Shown piece by piece: positions 1 to 8,006 of a stretch of 64,000 bases of DNA (the stretch's first letter is position 1; every line of letters starts with the position of its first letter). Where the stretch lies: the NCBI RefSeq assembly GCF_900215245.1, contig NZ_LT907842.1, positions 5,146,001-5,210,000 of the forward strand, written 5' to 3'. The notes under the pieces were generated by a model. That model was given only the letters and a program-made list of their open reading frames with translations. It searched no databases and was not told the origin of the DNA. The DNA comes from Pseudomonas fluorescens (GTDB lineage Bacteria > Pseudomonadota > Gammaproteobacteria > Pseudomonadales > Pseudomonadaceae). The translations under genes and the position numbers were made by a program.

Positions 1-278
1 TGCGTAAGGGGCAGGCGCGTAAAACCCTACGCATCGAACCGGTATTGTTGAGCAATGATGGAAGCGTTGCCCGGCGTTGGGCCGAGCAAGGCTTGGGGTT
101 GGTGCTGCGTTCGCAGTGGGATGTCAGTGATGCAATCGCCAGCGGCAGCCTGATACGGGTACTGCCGGAGTGGAGCTTCGACAGCGCACCGGTCAACTTG
201 CTGGTGCCTTCGCGCAAACTGCGCAGTTCGCGTGTGCAGGCTTTGGTGGCTTTTCTGGAAGACGCGTTGAAAACCTGA
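1..278 (+). CDS. LysR-family transcriptional regulator, C-terminal fragment
   Basis: The frame is open from base 3 and stops at 278, so only about 91 C-terminal residues are inside the window. The reading VLRSQWDVSDAIASGSLIRVLPEW is typical of the end of a LysR substrate-binding domain, where the protein is described as acting on a promoter after binding a small effector. The DNA-binding helix-turn-helix lies upstream of the window. It converges on the cupin gene. Which promoter it controls cannot be seen here. Confidence 0.8.
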   Translation, partial: RKGQARKTLRIEPVLLSNDGSVARRWAEQGLGLVLRSQWDVSDAIASGSLIRVLPEWSFDSAPVNLLVPSRKLRSSRVQALVAFLEDALKT

Positions 279-299
279 CAACCGACTGAACATGCCGGC

Positions 300-1013
300 T
301 CACTTCACTGCATAGACCTTGCGTACATAGACTGTGCTGGTCCAAGCGCACGGCGCGCCTTTTGCCACAAACACCGTGTCACCGGTGTTGATCGTCACCT
401 CGCCACCCTCGGCATCTTGCAGGGTGACGCTACCTTCAAGCAGATACATCAACTCATGCAGTTTGTGCGGGCGACCGTGCCGGGCGTAGGGCGTCGAGTC
501 CCAAATGCCGACGCGCAGTTCTGTGCTGGCATCATCAAACAGATTAAGCGCCCGGCACTGTGGGGGAGGGCCGATCAGGATTTGCGGTTCCGGTGCGGCA
601 GAGGGGTTGAGCAGGGCGCGCGGGTCGAGCCACGTCAAGCCGTGCTGCCGGGGGGCATCGGCCAGGTCGACAGCGCAGAACGCCCATCGGCTGCCCGCGC
701 TCGCCTGCACCGAGAGGCGTGTGCCACGGCCGATCACGGCACTGTCGCCGACCTTCAGGTCTACGTGCTGGTCTGCCGTGTGCAGCACTACATGGCCGGC
801 GTGAACCACCAGCGTCTCGCTGTGGGGGAAGTCTTCGATCGCGGCGTCGCCGCTGAACTGCACCAAGCCGGCGGACACCCCATCGTCGCCCAGCCAGGCG
901 AGTTGGCGCGCATCGCCGAATGGATCGAGCGCGCTCAGGGCAGCCGTGTTCAACGGCGTGGTAACGCGGCTACCGTCGGCGCGCGCCAACAGCAGGATAC
1001 GGGGAGATGACAT
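300..1013 (-). CDS. Two-domain cupin protein
   Basis: A 237-residue protein with two cupin halves. The N-terminal half carries HSETLVVHAGHVVLHTADQ. The C-terminal half carries HKLHELMYLLEGSVTLQDAEGG followed by TGDTVFVAKGAPCAWTS, with the usual His/Glu metal-ligand pattern in the second half. Such bicupins include ureidoglycine-aminohydrolase-like and dioxygenase-like proteins, but the substrate cannot be told from sequence. The ATG at 1013 has GGAG eight bases upstream; a GTG two codons earlier has no good ribosome site. It is probably monocistronic or co-transcribed with the upstream GNAT gene, 22 bp away on the same strand. Confidence 0.75.
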   Translation of the reverse strand: MSSPRILLLARADGSRVTTPLNTAALSALDPFGDARQLAWLGDDGVSAGLVQFSGDAAIEDFPHSETLVVHAGHVVLHTADQHVDLKVGDSAVIGRGTRLSVQASAGSRWAFCAVDLADAPRQHGLTWLDPRALLNPSAAPEPQILIGPPPQCRALNLFDDASTELRVGIWDSTPYARHGRPHKLHELMYLLEGSVTLQDAEGGEVTINTGDTVFVAKGAPCAWTSTVYVRKVYAVK

Positions 1014-1035
1014 GGGCACTGCTCCATAAGGAAAA

Positions 1036-1887
1036 TCAGCCGATCGCTTGGGTGATCAGCGCAAAAGGGTGTACGCCTTGGCTGGCCTGGGGCGGTTTGC
1101 CCTTGGCCATCTGGGTGACGGTGTCGATGTGCTTCAAACCGGCTTGTTCGAGCCAGTCACTGAGGCCGCAATCGGCGGGGATATCGATGCGTACGAAGGC
1201 GTCCGGTACCCGCGCCAGTAATTCGCTGATCAGGTGTTTTGCCTGCTCGAGGTTTTCTGCCACCACCGGGCCGATGCAGCGTCCACGACCAAAGGGACGC
1301 AGCAGGGCAAAGCCGCGCAACTTGCCCTCGCGCTCAATCCCCATGGCGTGCTCTACCTGCAGTTCCGGCAACACTTCACGGCGGTCCAGGCCGCTGCCGG
1401 CATTGGCGAGGGCCAACAGCGTGGCATGGTCATCGGCGCGTAACGCACGGCAGGTTTCGCCAGCGTCCAGGCCCTCCAGGGCGGGCACGCGCACTTGGCC
1501 TTGATGCTGCTGCACCTGCCCAAACTCGACAAACCCCTGGCTTGCATAAAGTGGCGCACCCGCGAGGGTGGCGTTGAGAATCGGCGTGCGCGCCTGGCAG
1601 GCGTCGAGCGCCTTTTCCATCAAGCGGCGTCCAATGCCCTGGCCTTGGTAGTCATTGCTGACGATCACCAGGCCAATGGTTGCGTAATCACCCTGAGGGC
1701 AGGTGAAGGCGCTGCCGATCAGGCGCTCGCCGTCCAGCACCACGAAGCCGTCGCTGACCCGTTGCAACATCGCCCAGTCTTCCAGGCGGTGGGGCCATTT
1801 GAGCATGACCGATAAGGCATGGGCGGCCGGCAGGTCGGCGACCGTCATCGGACGGTAGACATAAGCAGGGTGTGGCAGGGCGGACAT
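1036..1887 (-). CDS. GNAT-family N-acetyltransferase (two GNAT-like halves)
   Basis: A 283-residue protein. The N-terminal half has the acetyl-CoA-binding segment, with VIVSNDYQGQGIGRRLMEKAL matching the R/Q-x-x-G-x-G/A motif of GNAT enzymes. The C-terminal half (LRGFALLRPFGRGRCIGPVVAENLEQA) resembles the second, degenerate GNAT domain found in several pseudomonad proteins. The start at 1887 is preceded by GGAG at good spacing; an upstream in-frame extension lacks a ribosome site. Substrate unknown. It diverges from the HAD/ABC operon across a 578 bp gap. Confidence 0.8.
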   Translation of the reverse strand: MSALPHPAYVYRPMTVADLPAAHALSVMLKWPHRLEDWAMLQRVSDGFVVLDGERLIGSAFTCPQGDYATIGLVIVSNDYQGQGIGRRLMEKALDACQARTPILNATLAGAPLYASQGFVEFGQVQQHQGQVRVPALEGLDAGETCRALRADDHATLLALANAGSGLDRREVLPELQVEHAMGIEREGKLRGFALLRPFGRGRCIGPVVAENLEQAKHLISELLARVPDAFVRIDIPADCGLSDWLEQAGLKHIDTVTQMAKGKPPQASQGVHPFALITQAIG

Positions 1888-2465
1888 GGCGAGTCTCCAT
1901 GGAAGGTTGTTTTTTGCATCATGAGCGCGTCTGTATCCCACCTGCCATACAGGCTGGCAAGAGGGCCTGGAATATTCGGCAGATTCCGTGTGCGGCACCC
2001 CACATCACCACAGTTACTACTTAATTGCGTCGCGAGGTCAGCAGCAAATGCCAGGGGTTTTTCCAGGCGCGGCCGGCCGGAATTCAGGGGCGAAGCGGCT
2101 GGTATCGGCGCAGGCTTGCGCTCTTCTCTATAGCGCACTGTCCATTCGCTGACGCGCGTGATCGGCCAACCGCACAAAATACTGCTTGCAGCACAGTGAC
2201 TGCTGCCCGCCATGCCCTTTCTTGAGCCTCGTTACCCCCAAAGGCCCATAAAAGCGCATAAAAGCGGGGCCTGCCCAAGCCTGGCGCGCACCGCAAACTC
2301 TGCTGAGGCCAGCCACCAAAACGGTGGTTTGTATTGAGCGCAGGTCGTTTTAGACGTCATATGCTGATTTCACAGTGGTGTAATGAAGCTGTGCTGCAAC
2401 GAGGCCGACGTGCCACCAGGGCAGCGAACGCTTGTCACAATCAACGAACTTCAGGACCGCACTCA
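1888..2465. other. Divergent intergenic region upstream of the catabolic operon
   Basis: No convincing gene is seen in these 578 bases. The region must hold the promoters of the GNAT gene (leftward) and the long rightward catabolic operon. A short direct repeat, CATAAAAGCG, occurs twice near 2247-2267, and an ACCAAAACGGTGGTTTGT imperfect palindrome lies near 2316-2333. Neither can be assigned to a known regulator. The ribosome site AGGA sits nine bases before the HAD start. Confidence 0.4.
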
Positions 2466-3134
2466 ATGAGCTTTCTTCGCCCCAAATTCATTACGTTCGA
2501 CTGCTACGGTACGCTGACCAACTTTCATATGGGCACCATGACCCGCGAAATTTTCGCCGACCGCATCACCCCAGAGCAGATGGACCAGTTCGTCAAGGAT
2601 TTCTCGGCCTACCGCCTCGATCAGGTGATGGGCGACTGGAGGCCGTATGACGAAATCCTCAAGACGGCCCTGGCCCGTACCTGCAAGCGCTGGGGTATCG
2701 AGTATCGCGAGGAAGGCCAACTGTATTACGACGCCGTGCCGACCTGGGGCCCTCATGCGGACGTGCCGGCCGGCCTGTCGAAGATCGCCGACAAGATCCC
2801 CCTGGTGATCTTTTCCAATGCCAGCAACAGCCAGATCATGTCCAACGTCGACAAGCTCGGCGCGCCGTTCCACAAAGTATTCACTGCCGAACAGGCCCAG
2901 GCTTATAAGCCGCGCCTGGCCGCTTTCGAATTCATGCTCGACAACCTTGGCTGCGGCCCGGAAGACATCTTGCATGTGTCTTCGAGCTTCCGTTATGACC
3001 TGATGCCGGCCCATGACATGAAGATCAAAAACAAGGCGTTCGTTGCCCGTGGCCATGAAGTGCCCGGCAATGCGTTCTACGGTTACCAGCAGATCCCCGA
3101 TATCGGCGGGCTGCCAGCGTTGGTCGGTCTGTAA
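2466..3134 (+). CDS. Haloacid dehalogenase type II-like HAD hydrolase
   Basis: A 222-residue cytosolic HAD-superfamily protein. Motif I is FITFDCYGTLTNF, matching the FDxYGTL nucleophile motif of L-2-haloacid dehalogenases, and the motif II-like LVIFSNASN follows in mid-protein. The C-terminal part has VSSSFRYDLMPAHDMKIKNKAFV, the HAD acidic-motif region. Type II dehalogenases hydrolyse (S)-2-haloacids through an Asp ester, but many relatives in catabolic operons act on other substrates. It is the first gene of the rightward operon, 21 bp before the amine oxidase gene, so a role in this pathway is more likely than dehalogenation. Confidence 0.8.
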   Translation: MSFLRPKFITFDCYGTLTNFHMGTMTREIFADRITPEQMDQFVKDFSAYRLDQVMGDWRPYDEILKTALARTCKRWGIEYREEGQLYYDAVPTWGPHADVPAGLSKIADKIPLVIFSNASNSQIMSNVDKLGAPFHKVFTAEQAQAYKPRLAAFEFMLDNLGCGPEDILHVSSSFRYDLMPAHDMKIKNKAFVARGHEVPGNAFYGYQQIPDIGGLPALVGL

Positions 3135-3155
3135 CAGCACAGCAAGGGGTAAGAC

Positions 3156-4430
3156 ATGGGCAGTGAATCCTATTGGCTCGACACCGCACCGGCGTTTACC
3201 GGGGCCCGGCTGGGCGACTTGCCCAAGCAGGTCGATGTAGCCGTGGTCGGTGGAGGGTTCACCGGCCTGGCGGCGGCGCGGGCGTTGGCGCGTAATGGCG
3301 CCAGTGTGGTCGTGCTGGACGCCGGCCGGGTGATCGGCGAAGCCTCGGGGCGCAACGGTGGGCAGTGCAATACCGGCGTGGCCCAGGACTATGCCGGTTT
3401 GCACGCCAGCCTCGGTGCCGCCAAGGCGCGTGCTTATTACCAGGCCTATGAAAGTGCGGTGCAGACGGTGGTTTCGCTGGTCGAGCAGGAAGGGATCGCC
3501 TGTGACCTGGTGCGCAACGGGAAGCTCAAGTTGGCGGCCAAGCCCCTGCATTACGAAGGACTTGCACGCACCTGTGAGCTGATTCGCCAGGAGGTCGACG
3601 CCGATGTCGAGTTGCTCAGCGCCGAACAGACGCACGCTGAAGTCAACTCGGCGCAGTTCCATGGCGGTTTGCTGCAACGCAACGGTGTGCAAATGCATGT
3701 CGGCCGTTTTGGTGTCGGCTTGGCCGAAGCGGCCGTGCGGCGTGGCGCAATGATTTATGAGCACACCCAGGTCAACCACTGGAAGGCCCAGGCGGGCGGC
3801 TATCAAGTCACTACCGCCAAGGGCTCGCTGCATGCCGGGCAAGTCTTGCTGGCCACCGGTGCTTGCCAGCATGGCGACCTCGGCTGGTACCGCCGGCGGA
3901 TTGTCCCGGTAGGCAGTTTTGTCATCGCCACTGAAGTCTTGTCCCAGGCCCTGATCGACCAGTTGCTGCCACAGCATCGGGCCTATGTGACCAGCCGCAT
4001 GATCGGTAACTATTTTCGCCTGACGCCGGACAACCGCTTGCTGTTTGGCGGTCGGGCACGGTTCGCCATGTCGGACAGCGTCTCCGATGCCAAGAGCGGC
4101 AAGGTGCTGCACGCCGCGATGTTGAACATGTTCCCGCAGTTGGCGGGCGTGAAGATCGACTACTGCTGGGGCGGTTTGGTGGACATGACGTCCGATCGCC
4201 TGCCCCGCGCAGGCCAGCATGGCGGGGTGTTCCATTCGATGGGCTACAGCGGCCATGGCGTGCAGATGTCGGTGCACATGGGCCAGGTGATGGCAGAGGT
4301 GATGGCTGGCAACGCAGCCGCCAACCCCTGGCGTGAGCTCGAATGGCCGGCGATTCCCGGGCACTTCGGCAAACCCTGGTTCCTGCCGTTCGTGGGTGCC
4401 TATTACCGCTTCCAGGATTATTTGCACTGA
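3156..4430 (+). CDS. FAD-dependent amine/amino-acid oxidoreductase (PuuB/DAO-like)
   Basis: A 424-residue flavoprotein. The N-terminus has the Rossmann motif VAVVGGGFTGLAAARALARNG followed by EASGRNGGQ, the signature region of gamma-glutamylputrescine oxidase (PuuB) and related D-amino-acid-oxidase-fold enzymes. The C-terminus has GYSGHGVQMSVHMGQVMAEV, the second FAD contact. PuuB-type enzymes oxidise an N-acylated diamine to an aldehyde with release of ammonia and peroxide. The ATG at 3156 follows AGGGG. The nearby ABC transporter, deacylase, aldehyde dehydrogenase and GABA transaminase fit a related chemistry, although the exact substrate is inference. Confidence 0.85.
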   Translation: MGSESYWLDTAPAFTGARLGDLPKQVDVAVVGGGFTGLAAARALARNGASVVVLDAGRVIGEASGRNGGQCNTGVAQDYAGLHASLGAAKARAYYQAYESAVQTVVSLVEQEGIACDLVRNGKLKLAAKPLHYEGLARTCELIRQEVDADVELLSAEQTHAEVNSAQFHGGLLQRNGVQMHVGRFGVGLAEAAVRRGAMIYEHTQVNHWKAQAGGYQVTTAKGSLHAGQVLLATGACQHGDLGWYRRRIVPVGSFVIATEVLSQALIDQLLPQHRAYVTSRMIGNYFRLTPDNRLLFGGRARFAMSDSVSDAKSGKVLHAAMLNMFPQLAGVKIDYCWGGLVDMTSDRLPRAGQHGGVFHSMGYSGHGVQMSVHMGQVMAEVMAGNAAANPWRELEWPAIPGHFGKPWFLPFVGAYYRFQDYLH

Positions 4431-4525
4431 GTTGCCGTTGTTGCGTCACCGTCGTTTGTTTTTTCAGGACGCTCCGGACATCCGTGAGCACTCGATTCTT
4501 CCGATTATCGACAGGTAGCTTTGAT

Positions 4526-6163
4526 ATGACTGACAACAAAAACACCCCCGAGCTGATCTCCGGCCAGGAGAGCCTGCGGGTATTCGAAAGTCTCAACCGT
4601 GGTATGTCGCGCCGCAATGCCCTGCAAATGCTCGGTGTTGCGGGTGTGGCCGCCGCCGGTGCCGGCAGTCTGTTCAGCGCCGCCGGTAAGGTGTTTGCCG
4701 ATGACGCGCCTGTCGCAGGTAAAGGCAAGCCGGGGGGCAAGATTCGTGTCGCCGGTATGTCCACGTCTACCGCCGATACCCTTGACCCCGCCAAGGGCGC
4801 GCTGTCTACCGACTATGCGCGCCACTACATGTTCTATAACGGCCTGACCCGATTCGATAAACACCTGGTGCCGCAATTGGAGTTGGCCGAGCGTATCGAG
4901 AATACCGACGCCACCCTGTGGACCATCACCCTGCGCAAAGACGTGACCTTCCACAACGGCAAGACGCTGAGCGCTGCCGACGTGGTGTTCACCCTGAACC
5001 GGCACAAGGACCCGCTCACTGGTTCCAAGGTCATGCCGTTGATGGAGCAGTTCGCAGAGATCAAGGCCAGCGGCCCGAGCGAAGTGCAGATTCGCCTCAG
5101 CGCGCCAAACGCCGAGTTGCCGTCGATCCTGGCGGTGTCGCACCTGTTGATCGTCCCTGAGGGCACCACCGACTTCAATAAAGGCATCGGTACCGGGCCG
5201 TTCACCGTGGGTGAATTCAAACCGGGGGTGCGTTCGATTGCCGTGCGCAACAAGAACTACTGGAAACCGGGCTTGCCGTACCTGGACGAAATCGAATTCA
5301 TCGCTATCGCCGACGAGCCGTCGCGGGTCAACGCGCTGCTGTCGGGCGACGTACACATGATCAACGAGGTCAACCCACGTTCCACCACACGTATCGCTGC
5401 CAGTGCCAAACACCGGGTCGTGGATGCGCCGTCCGGCAACTACACTGACTTGATCATCCGCCAGGATCAGTTGCCCGGCAAAAGCCCGGAATTCACCCAG
5501 GCGATGAAGCTGCTGCTGGACCGTGAGCAAGTCAAGTCCGCAGTGTTCCGTGGCTTTGCCGTGGTCGGCAACGATCACCCGATTGCACCGGGCTCGCGCT
5601 ACTTCAACAGCGACTTGCCGCAGACGGTCTACGACCCGGAAAAAGCCAAGTTCCTGCTGAAGAAAGCCGGTATGGAAAGCATCACCATGCCCGTGATGGC
5701 GTCACCCGCTGCGACCGGTTCGGTGGACATCGCCGTGCTGTTGCAGCAGTCGGCGAAACAGGCCGGGCTCAAGCTTGACGTCAACCGCCTGCCCAGTGAC
5801 GGCTACTGGTCAAACCACTGGATGAAGCACCCTTTGAGCTTCGGCAACATCAACCCTCGGCCGAATGCCGACGTGATGTTTTCGCAATTCTTCCAGTCCA
5901 AGGCGCCGTGGAACGAGTCCGGCTGGCAGAACGATCAATTCGACCAGTTACTGATGTTGGCACGTGGCGAGACCGACGACGCCAAGCGCGCCAAAATGTA
6001 TGGCGACATGCAGACCCTGGTTCACGACCACTGTGGCATCGGCGTGCCGGTATTTATCAGCAACATCGACGGCGTCGACCAGCGCATCAAAGGCTACGAC
6101 ACCAACCCGCTGGGTGGTTTCATGGGTTACATGTTCGCCGAGCAGGTGTGGTTGGACGCTTGA
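4526..6163 (+). CDS. ABC transporter periplasmic substrate-binding protein (SBP family 5)
   Basis: A 545-residue solute-binding protein of the DppA/OppA type. Residues about 28-55 hold a twin-arginine-like signal (SRRNALQMLGVAGVAAAGAG) after an unusually long N-terminal tail, so export by Tat is likely. The mature protein has the family landmarks LRKDVTFHNGKTLSAADVVFTLNR and GTGPFTVGEFKPG. Family 5 proteins bind peptides, opines, nickel complexes or similar ligands. A longer upstream reading exists, but the ATG at 4526 is where homology-like sequence begins. The 95 bp gap before it is the largest among the transporter genes. Confidence 0.9.
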   Translation: MTDNKNTPELISGQESLRVFESLNRGMSRRNALQMLGVAGVAAAGAGSLFSAAGKVFADDAPVAGKGKPGGKIRVAGMSTSTADTLDPAKGALSTDYARHYMFYNGLTRFDKHLVPQLELAERIENTDATLWTITLRKDVTFHNGKTLSAADVVFTLNRHKDPLTGSKVMPLMEQFAEIKASGPSEVQIRLSAPNAELPSILAVSHLLIVPEGTTDFNKGIGTGPFTVGEFKPGVRSIAVRNKNYWKPGLPYLDEIEFIAIADEPSRVNALLSGDVHMINEVNPRSTTRIAASAKHRVVDAPSGNYTDLIIRQDQLPGKSPEFTQAMKLLLDREQVKSAVFRGFAVVGNDHPIAPGSRYFNSDLPQTVYDPEKAKFLLKKAGMESITMPVMASPAATGSVDIAVLLQQSAKQAGLKLDVNRLPSDGYWSNHWMKHPLSFGNINPRPNADVMFSQFFQSKAPWNESGWQNDQFDQLLMLARGETDDAKRAKMYGDMQTLVHDHCGIGVPVFISNIDGVDQRIKGYDTNPLGGFMGYMFAEQVWLDA

Positions 6164-6176
6164 GGAGGGCAGTGCG

Positions 6177-7133
6177 ATGAATAGCCATACACTGTGGTTG
6201 ATCTGCCGGCGCTTTGGTGCCGGTGCGGTGACCTTGTTGATCGTGTCCATGGTCGTTTTTGCGATCACGGCAGTACTGCCGGGGGATGCTGCACAACAAT
6301 CCCTTGGCCAGTTCGCGACCCCTGAACAGGTGGCGGCGCTGCGCCTGAAACTGGGGTTGGACCAGCCTGGTGTGTTGCGGTACTTGCACTGGTTGATGAG
6401 CCTGCTCACCGGCGACATGGGGGTGTCGGTGTCCAATGCGATGCCGGTGGGTGAATTGATGGCGGGACGAGTGCCCAACACCCTGATGTTGGCGGGTGTC
6501 ACGGCGCTGGTTTCGGTGCCGTTGGCGCTGGTGCTGGGCATCGGCTCGGCGATGGGCCGGGGTGGGCGCATCGACAGCTGCCTGAGCTTTGTCACCCTGG
6601 CGATGGTTGCGGTGCCGGAGTTTCTGGTGGCAACCCTGGCCGTGCTGATTTTCGCGGTCAACCTCGGTTGGTTATCGGCACTGTCGTATGCCAGCGACAT
6701 TACCTCACCCCTGCAATTCATGCGTACCTATGCCTTGCCGGTGATGACGCTGTGTTGCGTCATCATCGCGCAAATGGCGCGCATGACGCGCGCTGCGGTG
6801 ATCGATCAGCTCGACAGCCCCTACGTCGAAATGGCGCGCCTCAAAGGCGTCAGCCCCATACGTATTGTGCTGCGCCATGCCTTGCCCAACGCCATCGGCC
6901 CGATTGCCAATGCCATCGCCCTGAGCCTGTCGTACCTGTTGGGCGGGGTGGTGATCGTCGAAACCATCTTCAACTACCCCGGCATTGCCAGCTTGATGGT
7001 CGACGCCGTGACCAACCGCGACATGGCGCTGGTGCAGGCTTGCACCATGTTGTTCTGCGCGGCCTACCTGGGCCTGGTGCTGCTCGCCGACCTCTGCGCA
7101 ATCCTGTCCAACCCGAGGCTGAGAAACCAATGA
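6177..7133 (+). CDS. ABC transporter permease, DppB type
   Basis: A 318-residue integral membrane protein with about six hydrophobic segments. It has the cytoplasmic EAA loop (EMARLKGVSPIRIVLRHALP) that contacts the ATPase, followed by the DppB-type tail GGVVIVETIFNYPGIASLMVDAV. The start at 6177 has GGAGG upstream and is 13 bp after the binding-protein gene; the stop overlaps the next permease by 4 bp. It forms the inner-membrane pore with the following permease for import of the ligand captured by the binding protein. Confidence 0.92.
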   Translation: MNSHTLWLICRRFGAGAVTLLIVSMVVFAITAVLPGDAAQQSLGQFATPEQVAALRLKLGLDQPGVLRYLHWLMSLLTGDMGVSVSNAMPVGELMAGRVPNTLMLAGVTALVSVPLALVLGIGSAMGRGGRIDSCLSFVTLAMVAVPEFLVATLAVLIFAVNLGWLSALSYASDITSPLQFMRTYALPVMTLCCVIIAQMARMTRAAVIDQLDSPYVEMARLKGVSPIRIVLRHALPNAIGPIANAIALSLSYLLGGVVIVETIFNYPGIASLMVDAVTNRDMALVQACTMLFCAAYLGLVLLADLCAILSNPRLRNQ

Positions 7134-8005
7134 ACAATCTCATTGCCAAGTCAAAGCCTGTGTCCTCAGCCCTGGCACTCGCCAAAGTCTCCAGCGCTCC
7201 GTCGTGGTTGGGGCTGGTGGGAGCATTGGTGTGCGTGGCCTGGTTGCTGGTGGCGCTGTTTGGCCCCTGGCTGGCGCCACACCCTGTGGGTGAAGTGGTG
7301 TCCGATAACATCTTCGAAGGCTTTAGCCTCGCCCACCCGTTTGGCACCGATTACCTGGGCCGCGACATGCTTAGTCGGGTGTTGGTGGGCGCCCGGTTCA
7401 CCGTCGGGCTGGCGCTGGTGGCGGCGTTACTGGCCAGCGCCCTGGGCACCGGTTCTGCGTTGTTGTCGGTGGTCGCACCCAAGTGGCTGGACGAAGTCAT
7501 CAGCCGCATCATGGACGCGTTCATTTCGATCCCCAGCAAAATGCTTGCACTGATCATGGTCTCGGCCTTTGGGTCGTCAGTGACGCTGCTGATCTGCACC
7601 GCCGTTATCAGCTATATCCCGGGTGCGTTTCGCGTCGCCCGCAGCATGGCGGTCAACATTGAAGCCCTTGAGTACGTGCAAGTCGCCCGTACCCGAGGCG
7701 AGCGCCGGTTATACGTGGCGTGCATGGAAATCCTGCCGAATATGCTCAACCCCGTATTGACCGATCTGGGGTTGCGCTTCGGCTACATCGTGCTGTTGCT
7801 CAGCGGCATGAGCTTTCTGGGCCTGGGCGTGCAACCGCCAGACGCGGACCTTGGCTCCCTGGTACGGGAAAACATCGGCGGCCTCAACCAGGGCGCGCTG
7901 GCCATCATCATTCCAGCGCTCGCCATTGGTACGTTGACCATTGGTGTGAATTTGCTGATCGACCATCTGTCGTCCCGGCGTAGTCGACGTATGGGAGGCC
8001 ATTGA
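7130..8005 (+). CDS. ABC transporter permease, DppC type
   Basis: A 291-residue membrane protein, the second half of the permease pair. The N-terminal region has the DppC landmark HPFGTDYLGRDMLSRVLVGAR, and the EAA loop reads VARTRGERRLYVACMEILPN. A C-terminal GMSFLGLGVQPPDADLG is characteristic of the subfamily. It starts in a 4 bp ATGA overlap with the preceding permease and ends one base before the ATPase start, so translation is probably coupled. Confidence 0.92.
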   Translation: MNNLIAKSKPVSSALALAKVSSAPSWLGLVGALVCVAWLLVALFGPWLAPHPVGEVVSDNIFEGFSLAHPFGTDYLGRDMLSRVLVGARFTVGLALVAALLASALGTGSALLSVVAPKWLDEVISRIMDAFISIPSKMLALIMVSAFGSSVTLLICTAVISYIPGAFRVARSMAVNIEALEYVQVARTRGERRLYVACMEILPNMLNPVLTDLGLRFGYIVLLLSGMSFLGLGVQPPDADLGSLVRENIGGLNQGALAIIIPALAIGTLTIGVNLLIDHLSSRRSRRMGGH

Positions 8006-8006
8006 A

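Noticed and set aside
2463..4427. Leftward 654-codon frame antisense to the HAD and PuuB-like genes
   Set aside because: A high-GC shadow: the plus-strand frames carry complete catalytic motifs and ribosome sites, while this one resembles no family.
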